From: Syntrophomonas sp. UBA5432
GTDB lineage: Bacteria > Bacillota > Syntrophomonadia > Syntrophomonadales > Syntrophomonadaceae
Direction: 5' to 3'
Assembly: GCA_002424365.1 (NCBI GenBank)
Contig: DIRQ01000116.1
Coordinates: forward strand, 1 to 7,408
DNA length: 7,408 bases
Below the pieces are notes generated by a model, which saw nothing but the letters and a program-made list of their open reading frames with translations, was not told where the DNA came from and ran no database searches. This document shows positions 1 to 6,581 of this stretch, piece by piece. The position numbers and the translations under genes were made by a program. The first letter of the stretch is position 1; every line of letters starts with the position of its first letter.

Positions 1-513
1 ATTGAACAAGAAGCAGAAACCAGCATTAACCTTTGCTACCAGTGCGGAAAATGTTCGGCTGGTTGTCCGGTAGGGTTTGCCATGGATTATACCCCCAGAC
101 AGGTCATCCGACTGCTACAGCTAGGTCTGGTTAATGAGGCCTTAAGTGCAGAGAGCATATGGATTTGTGCTAGCTGTGAAACCTGTTCCGAACGTTGTCC
201 CCGGGGCGTAGATATTGCTTCTCTAATGGATACCTTGAGACGAGAAGCCCTGTACCGGGGTAAAATTAGCGATAAAAAGGTAGAAGTGTTTAACCAAGCC
301 TTTCTGGCTGGAGTTAGAAATTTTGGTCGAACCTATGAAGCCGGATTACTACTTACACATAACTTAAAGACCATGCAGCCTTTTAAAGATGCTGAACTGG
401 GATTACCCATGATGAGCCGGGGCAAGGTTCACCTGTTCCCAGCTAAAATCAAGGGTCGCGAACAGGTAAAGAAAATATTCGAACGTGCCGAAAAAATGAG
501 GGGTGAACAATAA
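1..513 (+). CDS. hdrC: Heterodisulfide reductase subunit C (HdrC), 5'-partial
   Basis: The frame is open from base 1, so the gene begins upstream; 170 residues are visible, against a usual length somewhat above 180, so only a short N-terminus is missing. HdrC is the small cytoplasmic iron-sulfur subunit that carries electrons from HdrA to the catalytic HdrB. Two [4Fe-4S] motifs of the form CxxCxxCxxxCP are visible, at visible residues 12-22 (C12, C15, C18, C22) and 56-66 (C56, C59, C62, C66). The tail KGREQVKKIFERAEKM is typical of the family. The ATG at base 82 is not the start, because it lies after the first cluster motif. The TAA stop abuts the ATG of hdrB, which suggests translational coupling. 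The family call is firm; the exact start cannot be seen. Confidence 0.95.
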   Translation: MEQEAETSINLCYQCGKCSAGCPVGFAMDYTPRQVIRLLQLGLVNEALSAESIWICASCETCSERCPRGVDIASLMDTLRREALYRGKISDKKVEVFNQAFLAGVRNFGRTYEAGLLLTHNLKTMQPFKDAELGLPMMSRGKVHLFPAKIKGREQVKKIFERAEKMRGEQ

Positions 514-1728
514 ATGAAACTAGCCTATTATCCTGGTTGTTCCTCGGAAGGTAGTGCTATTGAATATGACCTTTCCACTAAAAAAACTGCCCATATGCTG
601 GAAACTGATCTTCAGGAACTAGAAGACTGGAATTGCTGTGGGGCCACCTCGGCCCATAATACCAACAAACTATTAGCCCAATCTTTGCCTGCTCGTAATC
701 TGGCCATTGCCGAACAAAACGGAATGGACTTGATTCTGGCTCCCTGTGCCGCCTGTTATAACCGCTTGCATAGTACCGAATTGGCCGCACGTAAGGATAA
801 TGCTTTACGGGAGCAGATACAAGAAGTAATCGACATGGACTTTAAAGCCCTTACCTCCACCATCTCCGTTCTGGAATGGCTGGATGGTAAGGTAGGTATA
901 GACAATATAAAAGCCAAAGTAACCAATCCCCTAAAAGGCATGAAAGCCGCTTGTTACTATGGCTGTTTACTGGTAAGGCCGGCTGGACATACCGGTTTTG
1001 ACGATACTGAAGACCCACAGAGTATGGATCGGATAGTCCAGGCTCTGGGAGCCCAAACCGTAGACTGGCCGTATAAAGTAGAATGCTGTGGAGCTGCCCT
1101 GGCCACTTCCAGACCAGAAATAGGGGCTAAAATGATTTATGACGTAATAACTAATGCCAAAGCAGCTGGAGCTGAGTGTTTAGTTACCGCCTGCCCGCTC
1201 TGCATGCTTAACCTGGACATGCGCCAGGCTGGGACCGAGAAAATGTTTAAAGAAAAACTAAACCTGCCGATTTACTATGTAACCGAACTAGTGGCCATAG
1301 CTGGTGGTGCCAGCCCGGCAGAGGTAGGCGTAGGGAAACACTTTGTTGAAGCTATAAGCTATTTGCAATCCCTTCCTACCCGGGCAGCAGAAATGGAAGC
1401 CGCAGAGCCCAAGCAGGTTAAAAAAGCAGCTAAAGCCAAGCCGGAAGAAAGTGATGGAACACCTGCTGCCGGTGAAGATGCCGAAGCCTTGCAGAAAAAG
1501 ATAGATGCCATGATTAAAGGATTTAATAATAACCCGGATAAAATGGCAGCCCGCCTAATCGAAGATGAGGAAAAGGCAAAAATATTAGTTGAAATAATAA
1601 GCGGAGACGACAAAAAAATTGCCCGGTTAGCCGAGCTAATGGTGACCGATAAAGAAAAAGCGACCAAAGCCGCTGACGCCTTCATTACCGGGGAACTGAA
1701 GAAAAGAGAAAAAGAAAGTAAGGGTTAA
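514..1728 (+). CDS. hdrB: Heterodisulfide reductase subunit B (HdrB) with long C-terminal extension
   Basis: This is the predicted catalytic subunit, which reduces a disulfide-type substrate at two non-cubane [4Fe-4S] clusters. Both CCG domains are intact: C9, C41-C42, C78, C81 in the first and C147, C151, C191-C192, C227, C230 in the second. The protein has 404 residues, while HdrB proteins are usually about 290. The core ends near residue 288. It is followed by an Ala/Lys/Glu/Pro-rich linker (about 290-322) and a charged, probably helical segment (about 323-404). The ATG directly follows the hdrC stop, and a GAGGGG ribosome binding site at 498-503 lies inside the hdrC end. The natural acceptor is unknown: known partners of related proteins are CoM-S-S-CoB in methanogens and probably DsrC in sulfate reducers. 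The family call is firm; the role of the extension is unknown. Confidence 0.95.
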   Translation: MKLAYYPGCSSEGSAIEYDLSTKKTAHMLETDLQELEDWNCCGATSAHNTNKLLAQSLPARNLAIAEQNGMDLILAPCAACYNRLHSTELAARKDNALREQIQEVIDMDFKALTSTISVLEWLDGKVGIDNIKAKVTNPLKGMKAACYYGCLLVRPAGHTGFDDTEDPQSMDRIVQALGAQTVDWPYKVECCGAALATSRPEIGAKMIYDVITNAKAAGAECLVTACPLCMLNLDMRQAGTEKMFKEKLNLPIYYVTELVAIAGGASPAEVGVGKHFVEAISYLQSLPTRAAEMEAAEPKQVKKAAKAKPEESDGTPAAGEDAEALQKKIDAMIKGFNNNPDKMAARLIEDEEKAKILVEIISGDDKKIARLAELMVTDKEKATKAADAFITGELKKREKESKG

Positions 1729-1743
1729 GGAGGGAGAAGAAAA

Positions 1744-3729
1744 ATGAGTAAACGGGTGGGGGTATTCGTATGCGAATGCGGAACCAACATAGCTTCTGTA
1801 GTAGATACGGTCCGGGTTGCCGAGGAAGCCGGTAAATTTCCCGGAGTTGCATTTGCTACCACTTATAAATATATGTGCTCCGATCCTGGGCAGGAGCTAA
1901 TCAGAAAATCCATCGAAGAACAAAAGCTGGAACAAGTAGTAGTTGCATCCTGCTCACCCCGTATGCACGAAAAAACATTTCGTAGAGCCGTCGCAGCGGG
2001 AGGCATTAACCCCTATTTATTTGAGATGGTAAACATACGGGAACAGGATTCCTGGGTCCATACCGACCGGGAACAAGCTACCCGCAAGGCCATAGACCTG
2101 GTTAAAATGGGAGTTAGCAAAGTTTTACGCAACCAACCCCTGCAGATTTCCACCATTCCCGTTACCAGGAAAGCCCTGGTAATAGGAGGCGGCATAGCCG
2201 GAATGCAAGCTGCTCTGGATATTGCCGAAGGTGGCTACCAGGTAATACTGGTGGAAAGAGAAGCCAGCATTGGAGGTAAAATGACCCAGCTGGATAAGAC
2301 CTTTCCCACCATGGATTGCGCCGCCTGAATAGGCACCCCCAAGATGGTTGCTGCGGGGCAGCACCCTAACATTGAACTTATAACCTATGCTGAAGTAACC
2401 AAAGTTACCGGTTACATTGGCAACTTTAACGTAACTATTAAGAAAAAACCCAAATACGTAGATTGGGATCTCTGTACCGGTTGCGGTACCTGTATGGAAA
2501 AATGCCCCAACAAAAAGATTAAAGACGAATTTGAACTAGGTATGGGATTGCGAACCTCAATTCATAAGGTTTACCCCCAGGCCGTACCGGGAAAACCCTT
2601 TATAGATGCAGCCAACTGCACCAAACTAACCAAAGGCAAGTGCGGTGTTTGCGAGAAGATATGCCCTACCAAAGCCATAAAGTTTGATGATAAAGAAGAG
2701 TTTGTAAATAAAGAAGTGGGAGCCATAGTGATGGCTACCGGTTATGACCTGTTTAACTGGGAAGAAGCTTATGGAGAATACGGATATGGTAAATACCCTG
2801 ATGTAATCAGCGGCTTACATTTTGAACGGCTGGTTAGTGCCGGAGGACCCACCGGAGGTAAAATAAAGAGGCCATCAGATGGCAAAGAACCGAAAAGCGT
2901 GGCCTTTATTAAATGTGTCGGTTCCCGGGATGATACCAAGGGTAAAAGCTATTGTTCAAGGGCCTGTTGCATGTACACTGCCAAACATGCTTATCAGGTA
3001 AAGGATAAAATAGCGGACAGTGAAGCTTATGTATTCTATATGGACGTACGTACTGCAGGAAAGAACTATGAGGAATTTTACCAGCGGGCACTGAATGCCG
3101 GGGCTCGATATATCAGGGGACGGGTAAGTAAAATCTATCCACGGGGAGACCGGTTGGTGTTAAAGACCGAAGACAGCCTAATAGGACGTCCGCTGGAAGT
3201 GGAAGCTGATATGGTGGTACTGGCTACGGCCATGGTTCCGGCTACCGGGTCAGGAGAACTGGCACGATCCATAGGTTTTTCCATGGATAAGGACGGTTTC
3301 TTCCAGGAAGCTCATCCCAAACTGCAGCCGGTGGAGACTTTTGCTGCCGGGGTATTCCTGGCCGGGACCTGCCAGGGACCCAAAGATATACCGGATACGG
3401 TAGCCCAGGCCAGTGGCGCTGCAGCCAAGGTTCTAGGATTACTTTCCAAGACAGAACTGGCTACTGAGCCTATGGTATCTGAAGTTGATATCAACAAGTG
3501 TTCGGGTTGTGGGTTATGTGTTCCTATTTGTCCCTACAATGCCATTACCCTGGAAGAGATTCAGTCTCGGAATCATCACGGTCCTATCAAGCGTAACGTA
3601 GCCCAGGTCAACAGCAGCCTTTGCCAGGGATGCGGAGCCTGTGTCCCGGCTTGCCGGACTGCGGCCCTCAATACCAAAGGCTTTACCGATGATCAACTGG
3701 TAGCGGAGGTGGATGCTTTATGTCTATAG
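1744..3729 (+). CDS. hdrA: Selenocysteine-containing HdrA, FAD/iron-sulfur bifurcating subunit (TGA 2326-2328 read through as Sec195)
   Basis: HdrA holds the flavin proposed to bifurcate electrons between ferredoxin and the HdrBC branch. Read through the in-frame TGA, it is a full-length protein of 661 residues. In order it shows: an N-terminal domain with C10, C12, C45 and C70; a dinucleotide fold with GGGIAG at 148-153 and acidic E171; DCAA-Sec195-IGTPKM, where the family normally has DCAAC; inserted ferredoxin motifs (C244, C247, C250, C254 and C292, C300, C303, C307); the CVGSRD/YCSRACC cluster region (C391, C404, C408, C409); and a C-terminal two-cluster ferredoxin domain (C586-C596 and C627-C637). 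A strong AAGGAGGG site at 1727-1734 precedes the ATG. The 3' end overlaps flxD1 by 10 bases. Both halves are in the same frame with no gap in homology, so a pseudogene or two-gene reading is unlikely. Confidence 0.93.
2326..2328 (+). other. UGA selenocysteine codon in hdrA (Sec195)
   Basis: This TGA sits in the HdrA reading frame between DCAA and IGTPKMV. The HdrA family has DCAAC followed by xxTPKM here, so the TGA replaces a conserved Cys. Selenocysteine at this site is known from methanogen HdrA. No Shine-Dalgarno-like sequence precedes the next ATG at 2344, and a hairpin follows at the SECIS distance. Confidence 0.92.
2346..2366 (+). promoter_or_regulatory. Putative bacterial SECIS hairpin in hdrA
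   Basis: Bases 2346-2354 pair with 2358-2366. There are 8 Watson-Crick pairs and one T/C mismatch (2348/2364), closing a GGG apical loop at 2355-2357. The loop starts 26 nt after the UGA, within the spacing known for bacterial SECIS elements, and has G in its first two positions. Such hairpins bind SelB carrying Sec-tRNA. I found the structure by eye; no folding energy was computed. Confidence 0.75.
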
Positions 3730-4184
3730 ATAGTAAGACAAACTGGAAACCCCGGATAGTTGTTCTTACTTGCAATTGGTGCAGCTATGCAACCGTAGAC
3801 CTGGCAGGACTGAAACACCTGGAATACCCAGCTGACGTGCAACTAATGATTGTGAAATGCAGTGGTCAAATGGACCCGTCATTTATAATTGAAGTTTTCC
3901 GCAACTGTGCAGATGGTATTCTGGTGGCAGGATGTACAGATAAAGACTGTTATTTGGGACCTGATTATATGTATGATCACGCAAAACATGATCAGATAAA
4001 AGAGTTTTTAGTCCAAGCAGGTATCGAAGAAGACAGATATCAGTCTGCATGGGGACCTAAAAGCAGTGGTCCCTATTTTCAAAAGACTCTAAAAAATTTA
4101 GTAGAGCAAGTCTGGCAACTCGGAGCTCTAACAGGTCACGGGGAAATTAAACTTAGCTCCCCTCCTAGCGAAACACTGTGTTAA
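3720..4184 (+). CDS. flxD: MvhD/FlxD-like [2Fe-2S] electron-transfer subunit, cysteine form
   Basis: MvhD-type delta subunits carry a [2Fe-2S] cluster and pass electrons from the hydrogenase or flavin module into HdrA. The 154-residue protein has CNWC (C18, C21), CSGQ (C47) and GCTDKDC (C72, C77). The family norm is CSGR and GCHPGDCHY, so several otherwise conserved residues are replaced here (Arg50 to Gln, and loss of HPG and HY). The C-terminus after about residue 136 is a tail of low similarity to flxD2. The ATG lies within the last codons of hdrA, with a GGAGG site at 3705-3709, so the two are probably translationally coupled. It is the paralogue of the next gene: about 39 of the first 71 residues are identical. 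The family call is firm. Whether it is a working electron carrier or a divergent docking subunit is open. Confidence 0.9.
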   Translation: MSIDSKTNWKPRIVVLTCNWCSYATVDLAGLKHLEYPADVQLMIVKCSGQMDPSFIIEVFRNCADGILVAGCTDKDCYLGPDYMYDHAKHDQIKEFLVQAGIEEDRYQSAWGPKSSGPYFQKTLKNLVEQVWQLGALTGHGEIKLSSPPSETLC

Positions 4185-4205
4185 GGAATAATAAGCGCAT
4201 ATATT

Positions 4206-4210
4206 GGAGG
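4206..4210 (+). promoter_or_regulatory. Ribosome binding site deciding the GTG start of flxD2
   Basis: GGAGG lies 10 nt upstream of the GTG at 4221. The protein from this GTG begins MSI...NW, exactly like flxD1, which supports GTG as the start. Confidence 0.75.
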
Positions 4211-4220
4211 TAGATAGGCT

Positions 4221-4655
4221 GTGTCTATAAATTACGACCAGAACTGGAATCCAACCATTATTGTTTTTGCCTGTAATTGGTGTACCTATGCAGCAGCTGA
4301 CCTGGCCGGTTTAAACCATCTGGAATATCCGGCTGATGTCAGGATTATCCGCACTCCCTGCTCAGGACGCATGGACCCCATGTTGGTACTGCGGGCCTTT
4401 AACCGGGGAGCCGACGGGGTACTGTTATCCGGGTGACACCCGGGCGAATGCCACTATGGTAGTGGCAATTATTATAACCGCCGCCGCCACACGATTATGA
4501 AAAGTCTCCTGGCATATATCGGGGTGGAACCGGAAAGGTACCAGACCGCATGGATATCTGGTGCCGAAGGGATAAAATTTCAGCAGACCATGCAAAAACT
4601 GGTAGCTAATGTTAACAGTTTGGGACCAAATAGAAAGCTGAGGGATGCCAGATGA
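4221..4655 (+). CDS. flxD: Selenocysteine-containing MvhD/FlxD-like [2Fe-2S] electron-transfer subunit (TGA 4434-4436 read through as Sec72)
   Basis: Read through the in-frame TGA, this is a 144-residue MvhD-type subunit, a normal family length. It has CNWC (C18, C21), CSGR (C47-R50), Sec72-HPGEC (C77) and HY. After the TGA the typical remainder follows: an RRR stretch, GVEPERYQTAWISGAEG and KF. Sec72 replaces the Cys of the family motif GCHPGDC and aligns with Cys72 of flxD1. Sec at this site is known from methanogen VhuD. The start is GTG, supported by GGAGG at 4206-4210 and by an N-terminus matching flxD1 (MSI..., then NW). The final TGA at 4653-4655 is a true stop and overlaps the flxC ATG as ATGA. 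Its role is to feed electrons from FlxABC into HdrA. It keeps the canonical motifs better than flxD1 and is the likelier main carrier. Confidence 0.92.
4434..4436 (+). other. UGA selenocysteine codon in flxD2 (Sec72)
   Basis: This TGA lies in frame between LLSG and HPGECHY, where MvhD proteins have Cys. It aligns without gaps to Cys72 of the adjacent paralogue flxD1. The same frame stays open for another 72 codons of recognisable MvhD sequence. A hairpin follows at SECIS spacing. Confidence 0.93.
4449..4467 (+). promoter_or_regulatory. Putative bacterial SECIS hairpin in flxD2
   Basis: Bases 4449-4456 pair perfectly with 4460-4467, giving 8 pairs around a TGG loop at 4457-4459; the loop is 5 nt if the closing A-U pair opens. 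The loop begins 20 nt after the UGA and holds a G in its first two positions. The stem covers the codons for the conserved CHY motif. It was found by eye. Confidence 0.8.
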
Positions 4656-5557
4656 CAGATATTACCTTAAAAATCAGGGAGATTGCTACCCGGCTTTTGC
4701 AAAGCGATCAGGTAGATGTATTTGTGGGTTGGGAAAAAGGCCCACAGGAATACCAGACCCGGCCCTTCTTTGTCCGCCGGGTGGAAGATGTAGAAAAGCT
4801 AGTCTTTAATGAATATTCCATCCATAACCTGACTAACTACCTTTTAAAGTACCGCGACAGTACGGATCGAGTTGGACTGGTAGTAAAAGGTTGCGATTCA
4901 CGTGGAATTGTTAGACTTCTGCAAGATAATCAGTTTAAACGTAACCGCCTGTATATTGTGGGGGTATGCTGTCCTGGCATCAAGGATCCTTTAAAGATCG
5001 CAAAAAACCAATCCGGGCTAGCATGTCCTCCAAATAACGAAGAAATCGCTGACAAATGTACTCGCTGTCTGGTTCCCAATCCAATAATTTATGATGAGCT
5101 GCTTGGGGAATCCCAGGAGCCTCATAACTCGGGAGAAAGATTCAGCGAGATTAAAACTATAGAGAACATGGATCCGAATCAGAGATACCAGTTTTTTGAA
5201 GACACCCTGACCCAGTGTATCCGCTGTTATGCCTGCCGTCAGGTTTGTGTGGCCTGTAATTGTCGAACCTGCATATTTGATGAGATGAAACCCCAGTGGG
5301 TAGGTAGAGAAAACAGTACTACCGACAATATGATGTATCACCTTGTAAAAGCCATGCACATGGCCGGGCGTTGTATTGAATGTGGCGAATGTGAGCGAGT
5401 TTGCCCGGTGAACATACCCCTGATGCTTATCAATTCCAAGCTGGTCAAGGATATGGATCATTTTTTTGGATCGTACGAAGCTGGGATGGAATATGTTGAA
5501 GGCCAGAAGCCACCTCTAAGCGTCTACAACCCGGACGATCCAGATGACTTTATATAA
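4652..5557 (+). CDS. flxC: FlxC-like iron-sulfur electron-transfer subunit
   Basis: This 301-residue cytoplasmic protein is predicted to relay electrons between the flavin subunits and FlxD/HdrA. An N-terminal region related to hydrogenase/reductase beta-type subunits has KGCDSRGI (C81), CC at 106-107, and C125, C136, C139. The C-terminal half has two [4Fe-4S] ferredoxin motifs: C189, C192, C195, C199 with extra C202, C204, C207, then C241, C244, C247, C251 followed by P252. Its extended motif CxxCxxCxxxCxxCxC is repeated with the same spacing in FlxB, so the two look like distant paralogues. The ATG overlaps the flxD2 stop (ATGA), with a GAGGGA site at 4640-4645. The assignment rests on motifs and on its place in an hdr-flx operon. 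Generic annotation would call it a 4Fe-4S dicluster or FrhB-like protein. Confidence 0.85.
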   Translation: MTDITLKIREIATRLLQSDQVDVFVGWEKGPQEYQTRPFFVRRVEDVEKLVFNEYSIHNLTNYLLKYRDSTDRVGLVVKGCDSRGIVRLLQDNQFKRNRLYIVGVCCPGIKDPLKIAKNQSGLACPPNNEEIADKCTRCLVPNPIIYDELLGESQEPHNSGERFSEIKTIENMDPNQRYQFFEDTLTQCIRCYACRQVCVACNCRTCIFDEMKPQWVGRENSTTDNMMYHLVKAMHMAGRCIECGECERVCPVNIPLMLINSKLVKDMDHFFGSYEAGMEYVEGQKPPLSVYNPDDPDDFI

Positions 5558-5564
5558 AGGGGGG
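5556..5564 (+). promoter_or_regulatory. G-rich ribosome binding site deciding the flxB start at 5571
   Basis: AAAGGGGGG is an imperfect Shine-Dalgarno ending 6 nt before ATG 5571. Nothing comparable precedes the upstream in-frame ATG at 5544. Confidence 0.65.
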
Positions 5565-5570
5565 AATCAA

Positions 5571-6581
5571 ATGCAAGTTATTGATAAAAACAAGATTGTG
5601 CCTTTGCTAGATCGACTTAGCAAACAATCCGAAGTATTTGTTCCTACGGTTAAAGGTTCGGAGAGTGGATTTTATTCATGGAATAGTCTTAATGGAGCAA
5701 AAGAAATTGCCCTGGAAGCATTAAACGTATACCATTCCCCTAAAAATGTGCTGTTCCCTCAGACGGAAAGAATGTACAGCATAGAACAGGGAAAGCAAGT
5801 TTTCTCTATTCCAGATACATTCCAGGATGAAAAGTCCCGCATTATATTTGGTATCCGCGCATGCGATGCCAAAGCTATTACCTGTTTTGATGATGTATTC
5901 TTAACTCATGGGTATGAAGATAGTTTTTACGCAACCCGAAGAAAAAATACGATAATCATTGGTAATGCCTGCTATCAACCTGGTGCCAATTGTTTCTGTT
6001 CCAGTATGGGGATAAACCCTGTCCAACCAGATGCAGATGTTGTAATTCATGATGCCGGTACCGTTTATGCCTGGGAAGCCATCACCGTTACAGGTCAACA
6101 GTTTACTGAACAAGTACAGGATCTACTGGAAGAAAAAGATCTTGGCCTGCCTCAATTAAAGCCCTTTTCTACCGAGTTTGATTATGATGGGGTTGTGGAA
6201 AAGCTCCAGGGAATGTTTGACCACGAAATTTGGCATGAACTGGCAGAGCCCTGTATGAATTGTGGAACTTGCACCTATATGTGTCCAAGTTGTCACTGTT
6301 TCGATATACAGGTAAAAATATGGGGTGACAAAGGCTATCGTTTTCGTTGCTGGGATTCCTGCATGTATACCGAATACACCGCTGAGGCCGGCGGCGGAAA
6401 TCCTCGTCCCGATTCCCAAGACAGGTTTCGGAATCGCTTTTTACACAAATTAGAGTTTTTTACCGAACGTTATGACTACCCGTTATGCACTGGATGTGGA
6501 CGCTGCATATCAGTCTGTCCCAACGGTATTAATATTATCGATATAATAAAACGGATCAAGGAGGTGGATAAAATTGTGTAG
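5571..6581 (+). CDS. flxB: FlxB-like iron-sulfur subunit (sulfhydrogenase beta/AsrA-type)
   Basis: The 336-residue product resembles the iron-sulfur beta subunit of sulfhydrogenase and anaerobic sulfite reductase A. It would take electrons from FlxA and pass them on to FlxC/FlxD. It has GIRACDAKAI (C98), a Cys-rich stretch ACYQPGANCFC (C134, C141, C143), and two [4Fe-4S] motifs: C228, C231, C234, C238 with added C241 and C243, and C306, C309, C312, C316 followed by P317. An aromatic/Cys stretch, RFRCWDSCMY at about 257-266, lies between them. The start at 5571 is preferred over the in-frame ATG at 5544: a G-rich site lies just upstream of 5571, while 5544 is inside flxC without one. The 3' end overlaps flxA by 8 bases. 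Confidence 0.88.
   Translation: MQVIDKNKIVPLLDRLSKQSEVFVPTVKGSESGFYSWNSLNGAKEIALEALNVYHSPKNVLFPQTERMYSIEQGKQVFSIPDTFQDEKSRIIFGIRACDAKAITCFDDVFLTHGYEDSFYATRRKNTIIIGNACYQPGANCFCSSMGINPVQPDADVVIHDAGTVYAWEAITVTGQQFTEQVQDLLEEKDLGLPQLKPFSTEFDYDGVVEKLQGMFDHEIWHELAEPCMNCGTCTYMCPSCHCFDIQVKIWGDKGYRFRCWDSCMYTEYTAEAGGGNPRPDSQDRFRNRFLHKLEFFTERYDYPLCTGCGRCISVCPNGINIIDIIKRIKEVDKIV
6558..6564 (+). promoter_or_regulatory. Shine-Dalgarno site deciding the TTG start of flxA
   Basis: A perfect AAGGAGG lies inside the end of flxB, 9 nt before TTG 6574. The next possible in-frame start, GTG 6604, has no such site. Confidence 0.8.

Noticed and set aside
82..513. HdrC starting at ATG 82.
   Set aside because: The frame upstream encodes the first CxxCxxCxxxCP cluster motif, so the true start lies before the window.
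2344..3729. A separate gene starting at ATG 2344, just after the hdrA TGA.
   Set aside because: No ribosome binding site precedes it, the phase is unchanged, and it would lack the start of the flavin domain. Sec read-through explains the data better.
4172..4182. Small palindrome AACACTGTGTT at the flxD1 end as a terminator.
   Set aside because: The stem is only 5 bp with a 1-nt loop and no T-run follows; transcription must continue for the operon.
4185..4220. Internal promoter in the 36-base gap before flxD2 (TATATT near 4200).
   Set aside because: There is no credible -35 box at the right distance, and the AT-rich stretch is too short to support the call.
4221..4436. flxD2 as a broken pseudogene ending at the TGA.
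   Set aside because: The downstream frame is intact and conserved to a coupled stop/start, and the TGA falls on the Cys known to be Sec in relatives.
1744..4655. Genome-wide reassignment of UGA to Trp or Gly.
   Set aside because: Trp is encoded by TGG throughout, UGA ends flxD2 as a normal stop, and both internal UGAs fall on conserved cysteines.
5018..5461. A 147-codon open frame on the minus strand.
   Set aside because: It is antisense to the Cys-rich core of flxC and has no recognisable protein features; it is a shadow of the real gene.
5544..5570. An earlier flxB start at ATG 5544.
   Set aside because: It lies inside flxC and lacks a ribosome binding site, while 5571 has a G-rich site just upstream.
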